Of a stretch of DNA of 35,002 bases, positions 7,358-15,196 are shown piece by piece (the first letter of the stretch is position 1; each line of letters begins with the position of its first letter). Source of the stretch: Eubacteriales bacterium. Lineage in GTDB: Bacteria > Bacillota > Clostridia > Lachnospirales > Lachnospiraceae. A program made the position numbers and the translations under genes. The stretch is from assembly GCA_030524455.1 (NCBI GenBank), contig JAUNGT010000033.1:1-35002 (forward strand), in the 5' to 3' direction. Under the pieces are notes generated by a model, which saw nothing but the letters and a program-made list of their open reading frames with translations, was not told the origin of the DNA and searched no databases.

Positions 7358-7936
7358 TTAATCCGTTTGCGCCTTCGTGTCCGTCAAGGCTTCCGTCTTA
7401 AACTCATAATAACCTTCATAGTAATAACTTTGATCGATGCCTTTCATATAAATTTCCCGATCATTTACATGATCCGTAAGGGCATTTTTCAGGAGGAACT
7501 TAATTTCGATATCTTTGATGGGACTTCGCTCCATGGCAAGCAGATAATCGTCCTTATCCACCTTGCTCCAGTCAACCACATAACCGATCTCTTTTTTCAG
7601 CATCAGATCGAGCCATATTCTCATACTTCTCCCATTTCCTTCCCGAAACGGATGCGCTACATTCATTTCCACATATTTTTCAACAATTTCATCAAAGGTT
7701 GACTGTGGCATTTTGTCTATGCTTTGTAATGCTGCCTCCAAATACATCCGCGGAGCAAATCGAAAGTTGCCTTTTGAAATATTGACCTTGCGCAATTGAC
7801 CGGCAAAATCGTAAATCTCAGCAAAAAGATATTGATGAATCCGCGCAAGACTTTTATAAGTGCCCGGCTCTAACGTCTCAAAAAACCCACTTTCAAACAT
7901 CTCAATGGCTTTTTGCTTACTGATCTTTTCAAACAT
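7358..7936 (-). CDS. Fic family AMP-transferase, class III-like
   Basis: Fic proteins transfer AMP, or another nucleotide, onto hydroxyl side chains of target proteins. The 192 residues contain the complete catalytic motif HPFREGNGR at 95-103 (catalytic His95), the flap region around GNFRFAP (56-62), and the usual helical core. Near the C-terminus, SYYYEG (170-175) fits the S/T-x-x-x-E-G/N inhibitory motif, placing it with class III Fic proteins that hold themselves inactive through a C-terminal helix. Length matches the compact class III type (about 190-200). Its ATG overlaps the end of the upstream HTH-peptidase gene by 8 bases, so the two are translationally coupled. The pairing resembles a toxin-regulator or stress module; the target is unknown. 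A hairpin follows 67 bases downstream. Confidence 0.92.
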   Translation of the reverse strand: MFEKISKQKAIEMFESGFFETLEPGTYKSLARIHQYLFAEIYDFAGQLRKVNISKGNFRFAPRMYLEAALQSIDKMPQSTFDEIVEKYVEMNVAHPFREGNGRSMRIWLDLMLKKEIGYVVDWSKVDKDDYLLAMERSPIKDIEIKFLLKNALTDHVNDREIYMKGIDQSYYYEGYYEFKTEALTDTKAQTD

Positions 7937-9050
7937 AGCCTATCTCATATTTTTCTTTGAGATTGTTGAGCATACTGTACTTTATCAACCCTTCTCGCTG
8001 CATTCTTCCAACTACAATTCCAGGCGCAATTCCCTGTTCACTGGCAAAATCAATTACACTTCTTTCGGAATAATCTCCTTTTCTTCGGAACCTTTCAAAA
8101 TCATCCGCTATAATCAGTGTATCGCCGGACCACTTATCAGCAGCTTCTTCATCTTTATCAGACGTACCATTTGACTGACCGATATGACCAAGCGCTATAT
8201 GCGCAAGCTCATGGAATAAGCTAAACCAGAACCTATCCGCGTCCTTTCCCCTGGCGGTAAGTCCCACAACAATTTTATTCCCATCCAGGAAAGAAGCTCC
8301 CTGCAGAAATGATCCTTTTAAATGAGGGAGAAACACAAGCGCTATTCCACACTCCGCAAGGCACTTTTTTATCTTCGGACAAAACTCTATTGGCTTAAGA
8401 ACCGTCATCTTCCTTATTTCAGGCATGGCATGAAGTAATGCTTTGACATTGATCGGTGCTGTTTGGATACCACGCGCCTTGATTTTTGCTTCCTGAGCCC
8501 AGGCCATCAACGCCAGATCGCTTTTCTCCGTGATTGCTAACCTCCTGCAGGCAATTCTTGTAATCTGCTCATTTTGCAAAAGTGAAAGATCTACCACCTC
8601 AAAGTATTTCCTGAGAGACACAACTTTTTCATTTACTTCCCTCGTTTCCGGAACCCATCCAAATTTCGCCATTTCACCATAAGGGAATTTTTTCGCTGTT
8701 TCGGCATCCTCCTCCATCGCATTTTCTGTCTCCGCCTTAATTATTTTCTCTCTGTAAATTGCCTCGAGATTATTCCAAAACTTAGCCGGAACCCCAAGAA
8801 CCAGCTCTAGCCTGACTGCAGTCTCCGGCGTAAGCTGCACCTCGCCATGAATCAGCTTGCTGATATGTTTCTCAGACATATCCATCCTGGCTGCAAACTC
8901 CTTCTGGCTCATACCTTTGTCGTTCAACTGCTCTTTAATTGTCGCCCCAGGTGGCGTTGCAATAAAACTGCGACTCCTCACCATAGTTTTTGGCATCCGT
9001 ACAAACCCTTTCGATTTTCTTGTTCCTATACGTGATATCCAAACCATCAC
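7929..9050 (-). CDS. HigA-like HTH regulator fused to ImmA/IrrE metallopeptidase
   Basis: About 373 residues. The N-terminal part carries a HigA/XRE helix-turn-helix, from [22 protein letters not shown] through [11 protein letters not shown] (about 35-70), as in addiction-module antidotes. The C-terminal part is an ImmA/IrrE zinc peptidase with [11 protein letters not shown], HExxH at 280-284, a further His at 289, and a downstream Glu-rich EEAADKW. In this family the peptidase can cleave or inactivate a regulator; here both functions lie in one chain, which suggests self-controlled repression. The start is uncertain. GTG (9050) and ATG (9047) are too close to AGAGAGG, and in-frame ATGs about 54-66 bases downstream would give an N-terminus closer to family length. 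It overlaps the Fic gene and probably represses its own operon through the palindromes upstream. Confidence 0.88.
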   Translation of the reverse strand: MMVWISRIGTRKSKGFVRMPKTMVRSRSFIATPPGATIKEQLNDKGMSQKEFAARMDMSEKHISKLIHGEVQLTPETAVRLELVLGVPAKFWNNLEAIYREKIIKAETENAMEEDAETAKKFPYGEMAKFGWVPETREVNEKVVSLRKYFEVVDLSLLQNEQITRIACRRLAITEKSDLALMAWAQEAKIKARGIQTAPINVKALLHAMPEIRKMTVLKPIEFCPKIKKCLAECGIALVFLPHLKGSFLQGASFLDGNKIVVGLTARGKDADRFWFSLFHELAHIALGHIGQSNGTSDKDEEAADKWSGDTLIIADDFERFRRKGDYSERSVIDFASEQGIAPGIVVGRMQREGLIKYSMLNNLKEKYEIGYV

Positions 9051-9060
9051 CTCTCTTTTG

Positions 9061-9138
9061 AATTTACCTTTGAGGTAAATTCATGATAGCACAGATATCT
9101 TATTTCGCCAAGATAAAAATTTACTTTAGAGGTAAATT
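9061..9138. promoter_or_regulatory. paired 21-bp palindromic operators of the HTH-Fic operon
   Basis: Two copies of the same palindrome flank the promoter. AATTTACCTTTGAGGTAAATT (21 bp, 9061-9081) is perfect apart from its 3-base centre, and the copy at 9118-9138 has one mismatched arm position. Centre-to-centre distance is 57 bp. One copy covers the start-point region and the other lies just upstream of the -35, so a dimer bound at both could loop or occlude the promoter. The natural candidate binder is the HTH protein encoded immediately downstream. Confidence 0.75.
9083..9111 (-). promoter_or_regulatory. promoter of the HTH-Fic operon
   Basis: On the minus strand TTGGCG (9106-9111) and TATCAT (9083-9088) are 17 bases apart, lying exactly between the two palindromes. 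The start point would fall inside the downstream palindrome, around 9075, about 25-30 bases before the first possible start codon. Confidence 0.68.
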
Positions 9139-9163
9139 ATACTCCTCCGACAGTTCGCCCCCA

Positions 9164-10093
9164 TCAAATCCCCCTCCCCTCCCCGTCCAGCAGCACCCAT
9201 CCTGCCCACAGCTCCTTCATCCGCTCCGGCCCCGCCTCCTGGCCGTTTTTGTGCCGGGAGGGGCGGATCATGAGCTTGTCCGGGTTTTCGTTGAGGCGCG
9301 CGCCCCAGAAGCTGAAGGTGGAGTTGGCGCAGATGTTGTGCCGGCAGCGGCTCATCAGCTGCATATCAAAAAGGCTGTTTTCCCCGGTGTTCCAGTCCAC
9401 CGTCGTAAACTCCTTCCCCCGGTATTTTTCCCGGGCGTAGCCGGGATCGTCGGAAAACAGGTAAAAATGGGCGTCGGGGCAGCGTTCCCGGATATAGCGG
9501 ATCGCCCCGTCGTAATATTCTTCCGTGCAGATTCCGCCAAACAGCGCGGCATTGTGCGGATCCAGGTAGTCCCCGCGGCGGATGTGGAGGCTGACCGACG
9601 TCTCCGACTCCATTTTCCGCATCAGCTCCGCGTTGCGGGCAAAAAGGGCATCCTCCCCGTTTCCCTGCATCCGGCTTTTTCGCGGAAAGACGATGCTCTC
9701 CCGAAGCTTTGGCAAAATGTCCGCATAGTATTTTTCGCAGGCCCAGAAGCCGCTCAGATAAACCTCATCCATCGCAAAAATTTCCGGATGGTACATGCCG
9801 CTCTCCCGAAAAATCCGGCAGGTTTTGGGCCAGAGACGGCGTTTCAGCTTTCCCGTGAAACTGTCTTTTCCCAGAAGCGCCTCCCGCTCTGCCCGGCTGC
9901 AGCACTCCATCGGCAGGCCCTCGAACCAGGACAGCTCCAGCTTGCGGCCCGCCAGCACGCTGCTCTGGCGCTTTTCATCCAGAAACCAGGAGACGTCCAG
10001 CCTGGCCTCCCTGCCCAGGTGCTTCATTTTCCGATACAGCGCGTACTGCTGCAGCTGGTTGCCCAGGCCGCCCATCACTTCCACCACAATCAT
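9164..10093 (-). CDS. alpha-1,2-fucosyltransferase (GT11)
   Basis: GT11 enzymes transfer fucose from GDP-fucose to the 2-OH of an acceptor sugar. The 309 residues begin with the family N-terminus MGGLGNQLQQYALY and contain the GDP-binding motif HIRRGDY (170-176), followed by the conserved GGICTEEYYDGAI and the C-terminal SRCRHNICANSTFSFWGARL block. Length is typical (about 290-310). The ATG overlaps the stop of the Wzx gene as ATGA, with AGGA and AGGAGG sites upstream. It is the last gene of the long glycan operon. No terminator hairpin is evident in the 113 bases before the next gene. It is one of two full-motif GT11 enzymes in the operon. Another sugar donor is possible, but the intact HxRRGDY argues for GDP-fucose. 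Confidence 0.92.
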   Translation of the reverse strand: MIVVEVMGGLGNQLQQYALYRKMKHLGREARLDVSWFLDEKRQSSVLAGRKLELSWFEGLPMECCSRAEREALLGKDSFTGKLKRRLWPKTCRIFRESGMYHPEIFAMDEVYLSGFWACEKYYADILPKLRESIVFPRKSRMQGNGEDALFARNAELMRKMESETSVSLHIRRGDYLDPHNAALFGGICTEEYYDGAIRYIRERCPDAHFYLFSDDPGYAREKYRGKEFTTVDWNTGENSLFDMQLMSRCRHNICANSTFSFWGARLNENPDKLMIRPSRHKNGQEAGPERMKELWAGWVLLDGEGRGI

Positions 10094-11613
10094 CTTTTCC
10101 TAAGCCTCCTTACCGCCATTTCGTACAGATACTTAAATTCCGCCGTCCGTCCGAACACCAGCAGGAAAATACCGTTGAACACGACCGTGATCACCACGAG
10201 CATCAGACCGAATTTCATCACAGTCACCTGCGGCATCAAAAGCTTTTCCAGCGGGATCAGGATCGCCAGCGCAGCGCCGATCACCGCCAGGTATTTTGCG
10301 GATTCCACAAAATAACCGGCCGCGCTTTTTTCAAAGCAGACCCGATAAATAATTACCGGCTTCGTGATATTGGCGATCAGGCCGGAGATCACCGTTCCGA
10401 TGTAGACGCCGGCGATCCCGAGCTGCCGCACCAGGGCCAGGGAGATGACCAGATTCACCGCTCCCTGGATCAGCGTCAGGAATTTATCCTGCTCGAACAC
10501 GCCGGCAGCCGTCTTGAAGTTGGAGAGCACCACCCTCTCCCCCTTAAAAAAGTAGTCGATCAGATACCACATCACGATTGAGGCGGCAAGCACCCGTTCC
10601 CCGCCCACATACAGCTCCACCAGCGGGGAAAGGAGCAGGAAAAAGCCTACCGCGGAAAACCCGTAGACCCAGATCGCAAAAAAGCGATATACCTGGAACA
10701 GGGCGAACTGCTTTTCCCTCCCCTCCGTGGCGATCAGATTTCCGAAGCCCGAAATCACGGAGTTGAAAATCACGTTCACATAGTTGGAGACGGAGGTGAC
10801 GATCATCTTGTAGGTGCCCATCAGGCCCACCCAGGTGACTCCCACAAAGGCCGAGATAATCAGGGTATCGGTCTGGAGACGGGCCATGTCCCCCACCCGG
10901 TGCAGCACCAGGGCACGGATTTTTTTGCCCACCTCGTCCCGCTCCTCCCGGGAGAGCGGCGTCACCTTCTTTTCCTTCAGGATCGGATATTTTTTATCCA
11001 GATACCGGTTCACAAACAGCTTCTGCGCCAGCTCCACCCCGGCCTGGATCAAAAGATAGAGCAAAAAATCCGGCAGGACCAGCAGCGCGGCGGTCTGCAG
11101 CGCCACCGTCACGATTTTTGTCAGCGTAATCGCGTTGGTCTGGATATAATTTTTCTGCTCGGCATTGGCAAGGCTGTACTTATAGGCCACGAAGTAGGAG
11201 CTGACCGTGTTGAACAAAAAGATCAGGTAGTAGATCCGCAGCTGGCTCAGGCTGATGTAGCCCGGATCTCCCACGATCAGCGGCAGGAAGGGCACCAGCA
11301 AAAGGCCGGAGGCCGCGATAACCGCCGCGATGGTCCGATAGGCTTTTTTATAAAAAAGCATGTAGGACTTGATTTTTTCCTGCTCGTTCCTGGCCACCAG
11401 TCCGTAAAGGCTGAAATTGATGGCCGTGCCCACGCCCAGCTCCGCCAGCGACAGCATCGTCAGAATATCGGTATAGAGCCCCTCCACGCCCAGCAGCGTG
11501 TCCCCGAGCTGCTGGATAAACACATAGCGCAGCACGAAGCGCAGCACCATTGTCGCTACGTTTCCTGCCATCCCGAACATGATATTTTTCGCGGCGTAAT
11601 TCACTCTTCCCAT
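10090..11613 (-). CDS. Wzx-like oligosaccharide flippase
   Basis: This 507-residue polytopic protein of the MOP/PST superfamily would flip undecaprenyl-linked repeat units across the membrane. The N-terminus NIMFGMAGNVATMVLRFVLRYVFIQQLGDTLLG, followed by the amphipathic LSLAELGVGTAINFSLYG, is the standard polysaccharide-transporter opening. About twelve to fourteen hydrophobic helices follow, with the usual helical pair at the C-terminus before a basic tail (RRLRKR). It has GGAGA ten bases from the ATG and overlaps the following GT11 by four bases. It is the second flippase in the operon, besides the ABC transporter at 22045-23805. The substrate is not predictable from sequence; the neighbours imply a fucosylated or pyruvylated repeat unit. 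Confidence 0.9.
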   Translation of the reverse strand: MGRVNYAAKNIMFGMAGNVATMVLRFVLRYVFIQQLGDTLLGVEGLYTDILTMLSLAELGVGTAINFSLYGLVARNEQEKIKSYMLFYKKAYRTIAAVIAASGLLLVPFLPLIVGDPGYISLSQLRIYYLIFLFNTVSSYFVAYKYSLANAEQKNYIQTNAITLTKIVTVALQTAALLVLPDFLLYLLIQAGVELAQKLFVNRYLDKKYPILKEKKVTPLSREERDEVGKKIRALVLHRVGDMARLQTDTLIISAFVGVTWVGLMGTYKMIVTSVSNYVNVIFNSVISGFGNLIATEGREKQFALFQVYRFFAIWVYGFSAVGFFLLLSPLVELYVGGERVLAASIVMWYLIDYFFKGERVVLSNFKTAAGVFEQDKFLTLIQGAVNLVISLALVRQLGIAGVYIGTVISGLIANITKPVIIYRVCFEKSAAGYFVESAKYLAVIGAALAILIPLEKLLMPQVTVMKFGLMLVVITVVFNGIFLLVFGRTAEFKYLYEMAVRRLRKR

Positions 11614-11637
11614 TTCAGTCTCCGATCCTGTTATGTG

Positions 11638-12795
11638 TCATAGCCCCGTCGTTTGGTCCAGCAGCCTGCACAGGCTCAAAAAAGCGAGCACACTGCCGTC
11701 TCCCCAGGGATAGCTGCCGTAAGTCTGCGGATATTCGGCAAAGCCCAGGCACTCGCCGGAGCAGCCCTGCGCGCGGCCTTTGTCGATCCGGCGGGCAGCG
11801 GCGCTCTCCAGCCGGGAAAGGGCCTCCCGCAGAGGCTGCAGGCTCTGCGCAGACGGTTCGCTCCTCTCCCCAGGGTTCGCCTTCTCTTGCTGCGCCTCCC
11901 ACAGAAAAAAGGAAGCGAGGGCTACGCCGGTCATTCCCTCCACAGAGCTGTCCTCCGGCCCCTCCAGCGCCTGCAGCTGCCAGGAAAGGCCGCCCTCCGG
12001 GCGCTGCCAGGAAAAAATATCTGCGGCCAGCTTCCCGCAGGCGTCCAAAAGTCCCGGATAGGCGGGATCGCTCTGTGGAATCCAGGGCAGGCTCTGAGTC
12101 AGCCCCAAAAGCATCCAGCCGCAGGCCCGTCCCCAGCCGATGATCCCGTATTTGACGCCGGTTTCCGTATCATAGCCATGGTAAGGCAAGCCGGTTTTTG
12201 CATCCATCCCGCACGCCAAAAAGTCTTCAAGCTGACGGATGCCGAGCTGCATCAGCTCCCCGTCCCCATACACCGCGCCGTAGCGGCAGACAAAGGGGCA
12301 GAGCATCCCCAGCGCGTCCGCAAACATCCAGTGCGGGTGCCCGAAACGGTAGGGCAAAAGCTTCTTCGCAGGCTCTGCTTTCGCCATGGTGTCCATTGTT
12401 TTCCTGACCCAGGCGGCGCAGGCCCCGGACGCCTCCCGGCAAAGCTGCCGGCGCCCGGGATCCGCCTGTTCCCCTTCCGAAAGGGCCTCCAGCTCCAGCG
12501 CCAGGTTTGCGTTCATCAGGTTATCCACATACCGGATCGGAAATCCGGCCTTTTTCCACCGGCGCAGGTAGTTCTCCACCGCTTCCGCCGCTGCCGGGTC
12601 GCCTTCTGCCCTAAGGTAAGCCAGAAGGCCCTGCCCCAAAAGCGCGTTCGGCCAGGAAAACCGATCCAGCGGCGCAGGCGTCATGCCCGGCAGACAGGTC
12701 TTGGCCAGACGTTTGAGCCGTTCCTTCCCGGTCAGGGCAGGATAGGAGGCGAGAGCCCGGGCAGCGGAGGCGGCGAGGTGCTGTAATTGCTTCAT
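11638..12795 (-). CDS. GH88/GH105-like unsaturated-uronyl hydrolase family protein
   Basis: The 385-residue sequence has the (alpha/alpha)6-barrel pattern of the GH88/GH105 family (YteR-like unsaturated glucuronyl/rhamnogalacturonyl hydrolases). HPHWMFADALGMLCPFVCRYG resembles the family's D-x-L-x-M-x-x-PF segment, including the candidate catalytic Asp. GWGRACGWMLLGL matches the WARGxGW block, and SSVEGMTGVALAS matches the E-x-S-x-T segment. No signal peptide or membrane helix is visible, so it should be cytoplasmic. The location is odd: a degradative-type enzyme between an ATPase and the Wzx gene inside a biosynthetic operon. It might trim or proof-read glycan, or the fold might have been reused. 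The similarity is at motif level only. An AGAGGAAA site precedes the ATG. Confidence 0.68.
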   Translation of the reverse strand: MKQLQHLAASAARALASYPALTGKERLKRLAKTCLPGMTPAPLDRFSWPNALLGQGLLAYLRAEGDPAAAEAVENYLRRWKKAGFPIRYVDNLMNANLALELEALSEGEQADPGRRQLCREASGACAAWVRKTMDTMAKAEPAKKLLPYRFGHPHWMFADALGMLCPFVCRYGAVYGDGELMQLGIRQLEDFLACGMDAKTGLPYHGYDTETGVKYGIIGWGRACGWMLLGLTQSLPWIPQSDPAYPGLLDACGKLAADIFSWQRPEGGLSWQLQALEGPEDSSVEGMTGVALASFFLWEAQQEKANPGERSEPSAQSLQPLREALSRLESAAARRIDKGRAQGCSGECLGFAEYPQTYGSYPWGDGSVLAFLSLCRLLDQTTGL

Positions 12796-12806
12796 TCTAT
12801 TTTCCT

Positions 12807-14015
12807 CTACAAATGTTTGATTGTTTCATATGCATCCCGATAATTTAACTTTTTTATCCCCTTTTCTGTATTTTCCTCAAACACAAAAATTCCGATTTCC
12901 CCCGCTTTAAATCCCTCTGTAAATTCATCCAAAAAATCCGGCGAATGCGTGCTGATAAAGCATTGTCTGAAATTGTTGGACAATTGTATCTGCTTTGCCA
13001 GAAGCTTTTGCCACGCGGGATGCAGATTCATTTCCGGCTCATCTACCGCAAGAAGTGACAGGCCATTTTGCGTGGTTATGCTCAATAATAATATCAAAAC
13101 CAACATTTTTACGGTTCCGTCTGACACCTCTGACAAAGTAAAATAATCGCTTCCCTTCTTAATCAGCATTCCAAGCTTTCCAAGTCCTTCCTCCACCTGT
13201 ATGTCCTCCAATTCCGGCGCAAGAAGCTTTAAGCGTCTTTTAAATATTTTTTCAAAATCCGGATCTTTCCTTCTACAGTAATCATACACATTTACAAAAT
13301 TTCCGGCATTTTTTAAGAGCCGTTCTCCCCCGTCAATGCGATCCTTTAATTCCCTGATTTGAGAGAGATCAAACGCCGCACTTGAATACGAATAAAAACT
13401 GGTAAAATACAGGCGCATTTCATTTAAAATCTGCATCGTTCTTTCTCTGATATCCTTTTCCGAAAAAAGCTTTGGATTGTCAAAAAAAGCCTTTTCAAAC
13501 TGGAGTAAAACCGTTTCTTCACTGGATAGATTGACGAAGGTTCTGTTATTGTTTTGTCCCCTTTTGGCCGCGGAAGAAAAAACACCTTTTCCACGATCCG
13601 GATCATGACAATCAAAATAATTAAACGGTCTCTCGTACCGTAAATCTTTTTCAGCATTTTGCAGGCTTTCATGCGTTATATAAAATTCCCCGCTGTTCTT
13701 TCCTGCATGAATATTTAACTGATATTCTAAATTTCTTCCCGGAAATTCCAGAGTCCAATCAAACGTTATTTCCCTCTTTCCCTCTTTGCCTGCCTGCCTG
13801 TTTAAGATGTTTTCCCAGCCGTTACGCTTGATCTCCGAAAGAAGTCCGGTTTTTTCTACCTGATCTCCATTTACCATGTTGGCGCAAAACGACAAAGCAC
13901 GAATAAAATTACTTTTTCCTGCGTTATTGGGCCCTATCAAAATATTAATCCGTTCAAATTCCAGATTTTGAACTGTGATGTTCTTAAAATTACTGCAGGT
14001 AAATTTTCGAATCAT
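12807..14015 (-). CDS. AAA ATPase of the OLD/RecF-like ABC class, AT-rich insertion
   Basis: About 402 residues with a SMC/OLD-type ABC-ATPase head. It opens MIRKFTCSNFKNITVQNLEFERINILIGPNNAGKS, with Walker A GPNNAGKS at 28-35. Then come a long insertion with helical segments, LSEVSDGT as the ABC signature, LLAVDEPEMNLHP as Walker B, and the switch His in FISTHSPDFLDEF. No TOPRIM nuclease domain follows, so it matches standalone AAA_21-type ATPases of defence or repair systems (compare AbiL or Gabija-like ATPases). The start is the ATG overlapping the stop of the pyruvyl transferase gene as ATGA, preceded by GGAGGAAGGA. Base composition is clearly more AT-rich than the genes on either side, so I read it as a transferred passenger that now shares the operon's transcript. 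Its partner, if any, is not visible. Confidence 0.82.
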   Translation of the reverse strand: MIRKFTCSNFKNITVQNLEFERINILIGPNNAGKSNFIRALSFCANMVNGDQVEKTGLLSEIKRNGWENILNRQAGKEGKREITFDWTLEFPGRNLEYQLNIHAGKNSGEFYITHESLQNAEKDLRYERPFNYFDCHDPDRGKGVFSSAAKRGQNNNRTFVNLSSEETVLLQFEKAFFDNPKLFSEKDIRERTMQILNEMRLYFTSFYSYSSAAFDLSQIRELKDRIDGGERLLKNAGNFVNVYDYCRRKDPDFEKIFKRRLKLLAPELEDIQVEEGLGKLGMLIKKGSDYFTLSEVSDGTVKMLVLILLLSITTQNGLSLLAVDEPEMNLHPAWQKLLAKQIQLSNNFRQCFISTHSPDFLDEFTEGFKAGEIGIFVFEENTEKGIKKLNYRDAYETIKHL

Positions 14016-15196
14016 AGTCCTTCCTCCCTCCACAGTCTCCCAATCACCTCACCCGCCGCCCTGGCCCGCTCCTGGTACTCCGGCATCACCCGGGCAAGGC
14101 GGCGGCGCATGGGCTCCTCCTGGCGCAAAAGCCAGTCAAAGGCCGCCGTCAGATCCTCCCGGCGCTCCAGCGTCTGCACCGGAATCACATAGCCCTCGTC
14201 CGTCCCGAACAGGTCCTTCGCGATGCCCCGGGCCTTGACGGAATAGCCCACCACCAGGGTGGGGACGCCGGAGGAGTAGGCCGCGATGGTGGCGTGGGTG
14301 CGCGCGCCGATAAAAAGGCGGCAGCGGCCGATATAGCCTTTTAACACCGGCGCGGAGGCGTCGTCTAAGCGGATCACCCGCCCGGTGTCCCGGAAGGCCT
14401 CGTACAGGACCTCAATGGGCCGTCGGTCGTCGTTGCTGTCCCACACCACATGGGGGATCAGGGCAACGCGCAGCCCGGTCGTGTCCAGGATGTGGCGGAT
14501 CAGGGCCCGGTAATTTTCCACCGTGATGCCGGCCTTTTTCTCGTTCTCCAGAATCATCGGGCTGATGTTTAAGCCAAGCATCCGCCCCTCCTCCCAGCCC
14601 TCCGGCAGGGGACAATGCTTTGTCTCCAGCAAAAAGGCCGGATCCGGATGGAGGTACACGTTTTCCCGAACCCCCGCTTCCTGTAGGGCCTCAAAGGTGA
14701 GGCTTTCCCGGGCAATGATCGCGTCATAGAGACGCATATCCGATAGGATCTCCGGATTTTTCAGAAGCTCCGGCTCGACAGAGCAGCCGAAAAGCACGGT
14801 TTTTGCGCCCTGGCGATGGAACATCCGGTTGGACAGCATCAGCCGGTCCAGCATATTGTCGTAGCAGTAGTTGTCCCCGCCGATGGAAATGTTCAGACGG
14901 TGAAGATTTTTGCCGCAGACGGCCCGGTAGCGGTAGCGCATCGCGCTCTCCGGGTCATGGAGCAGCTTCTTTTTCGCATAATACCAGGCGTGGATCAGCG
15001 GATTTTGCTCCACACTTTTTTCCTCCGCAATCCCGCTGCACAGCTCCTTTAAGGAATACGCCCGGTCCTCTGCGGCCCGGTTGGTCATCAGGATGGCCGG
15101 GGCCGGGAGCAGATGGCACAGGCTGTTGACAATGGCCTCGCAGCCATGATTGCCGCTTCCCGCGTGCATATAGAGAACAATTTTATCATTTTTCAT
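14012..15196 (-). CDS. polysaccharide pyruvyl transferase
   Basis: Members of this family (CsaB/WcaK type) add ketal-linked pyruvate from phosphoenolpyruvate to sugar residues of cell-surface polysaccharides. The protein has about 394 residues. The start resembles the Rossmann entry of the family: KIVLYMHAGSGNHGCEAIVNSL, with NISIGGDNYCYDN near 110. The conserved C-terminal signature GARTHATIAAYSSGVPTLVVGYSVKARGIAKDLFG lies around 290-325. The ATG at 15196 is chosen because it overlaps the upstream stop as ATGA and has GGGAGGAGG seven bases before it; a longer in-frame start at 15220 lacks a site. It implies an acidic, pyruvylated glycan, as in anchors for SLH-domain proteins or acidic capsules. 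The acceptor sugar is unknown. Confidence 0.9.
   Translation of the reverse strand: MKNDKIVLYMHAGSGNHGCEAIVNSLCHLLPAPAILMTNRAAEDRAYSLKELCSGIAEEKSVEQNPLIHAWYYAKKKLLHDPESAMRYRYRAVCGKNLHRLNISIGGDNYCYDNMLDRLMLSNRMFHRQGAKTVLFGCSVEPELLKNPEILSDMRLYDAIIARESLTFEALQEAGVRENVYLHPDPAFLLETKHCPLPEGWEEGRMLGLNISPMILENEKKAGITVENYRALIRHILDTTGLRVALIPHVVWDSNDDRRPIEVLYEAFRDTGRVIRLDDASAPVLKGYIGRCRLFIGARTHATIAAYSSGVPTLVVGYSVKARGIAKDLFGTDEGYVIPVQTLERREDLTAAFDWLLRQEEPMRRRLARVMPEYQERARAAGEVIGRLWREEGL

Noticed and set aside
9083..10315. A 410-codon plus-strand frame starting in the operator region
   Set aside because: Antisense to a GT11 with all family motifs. Its start overlaps the HTH operon promoter and the translation is low complexity.
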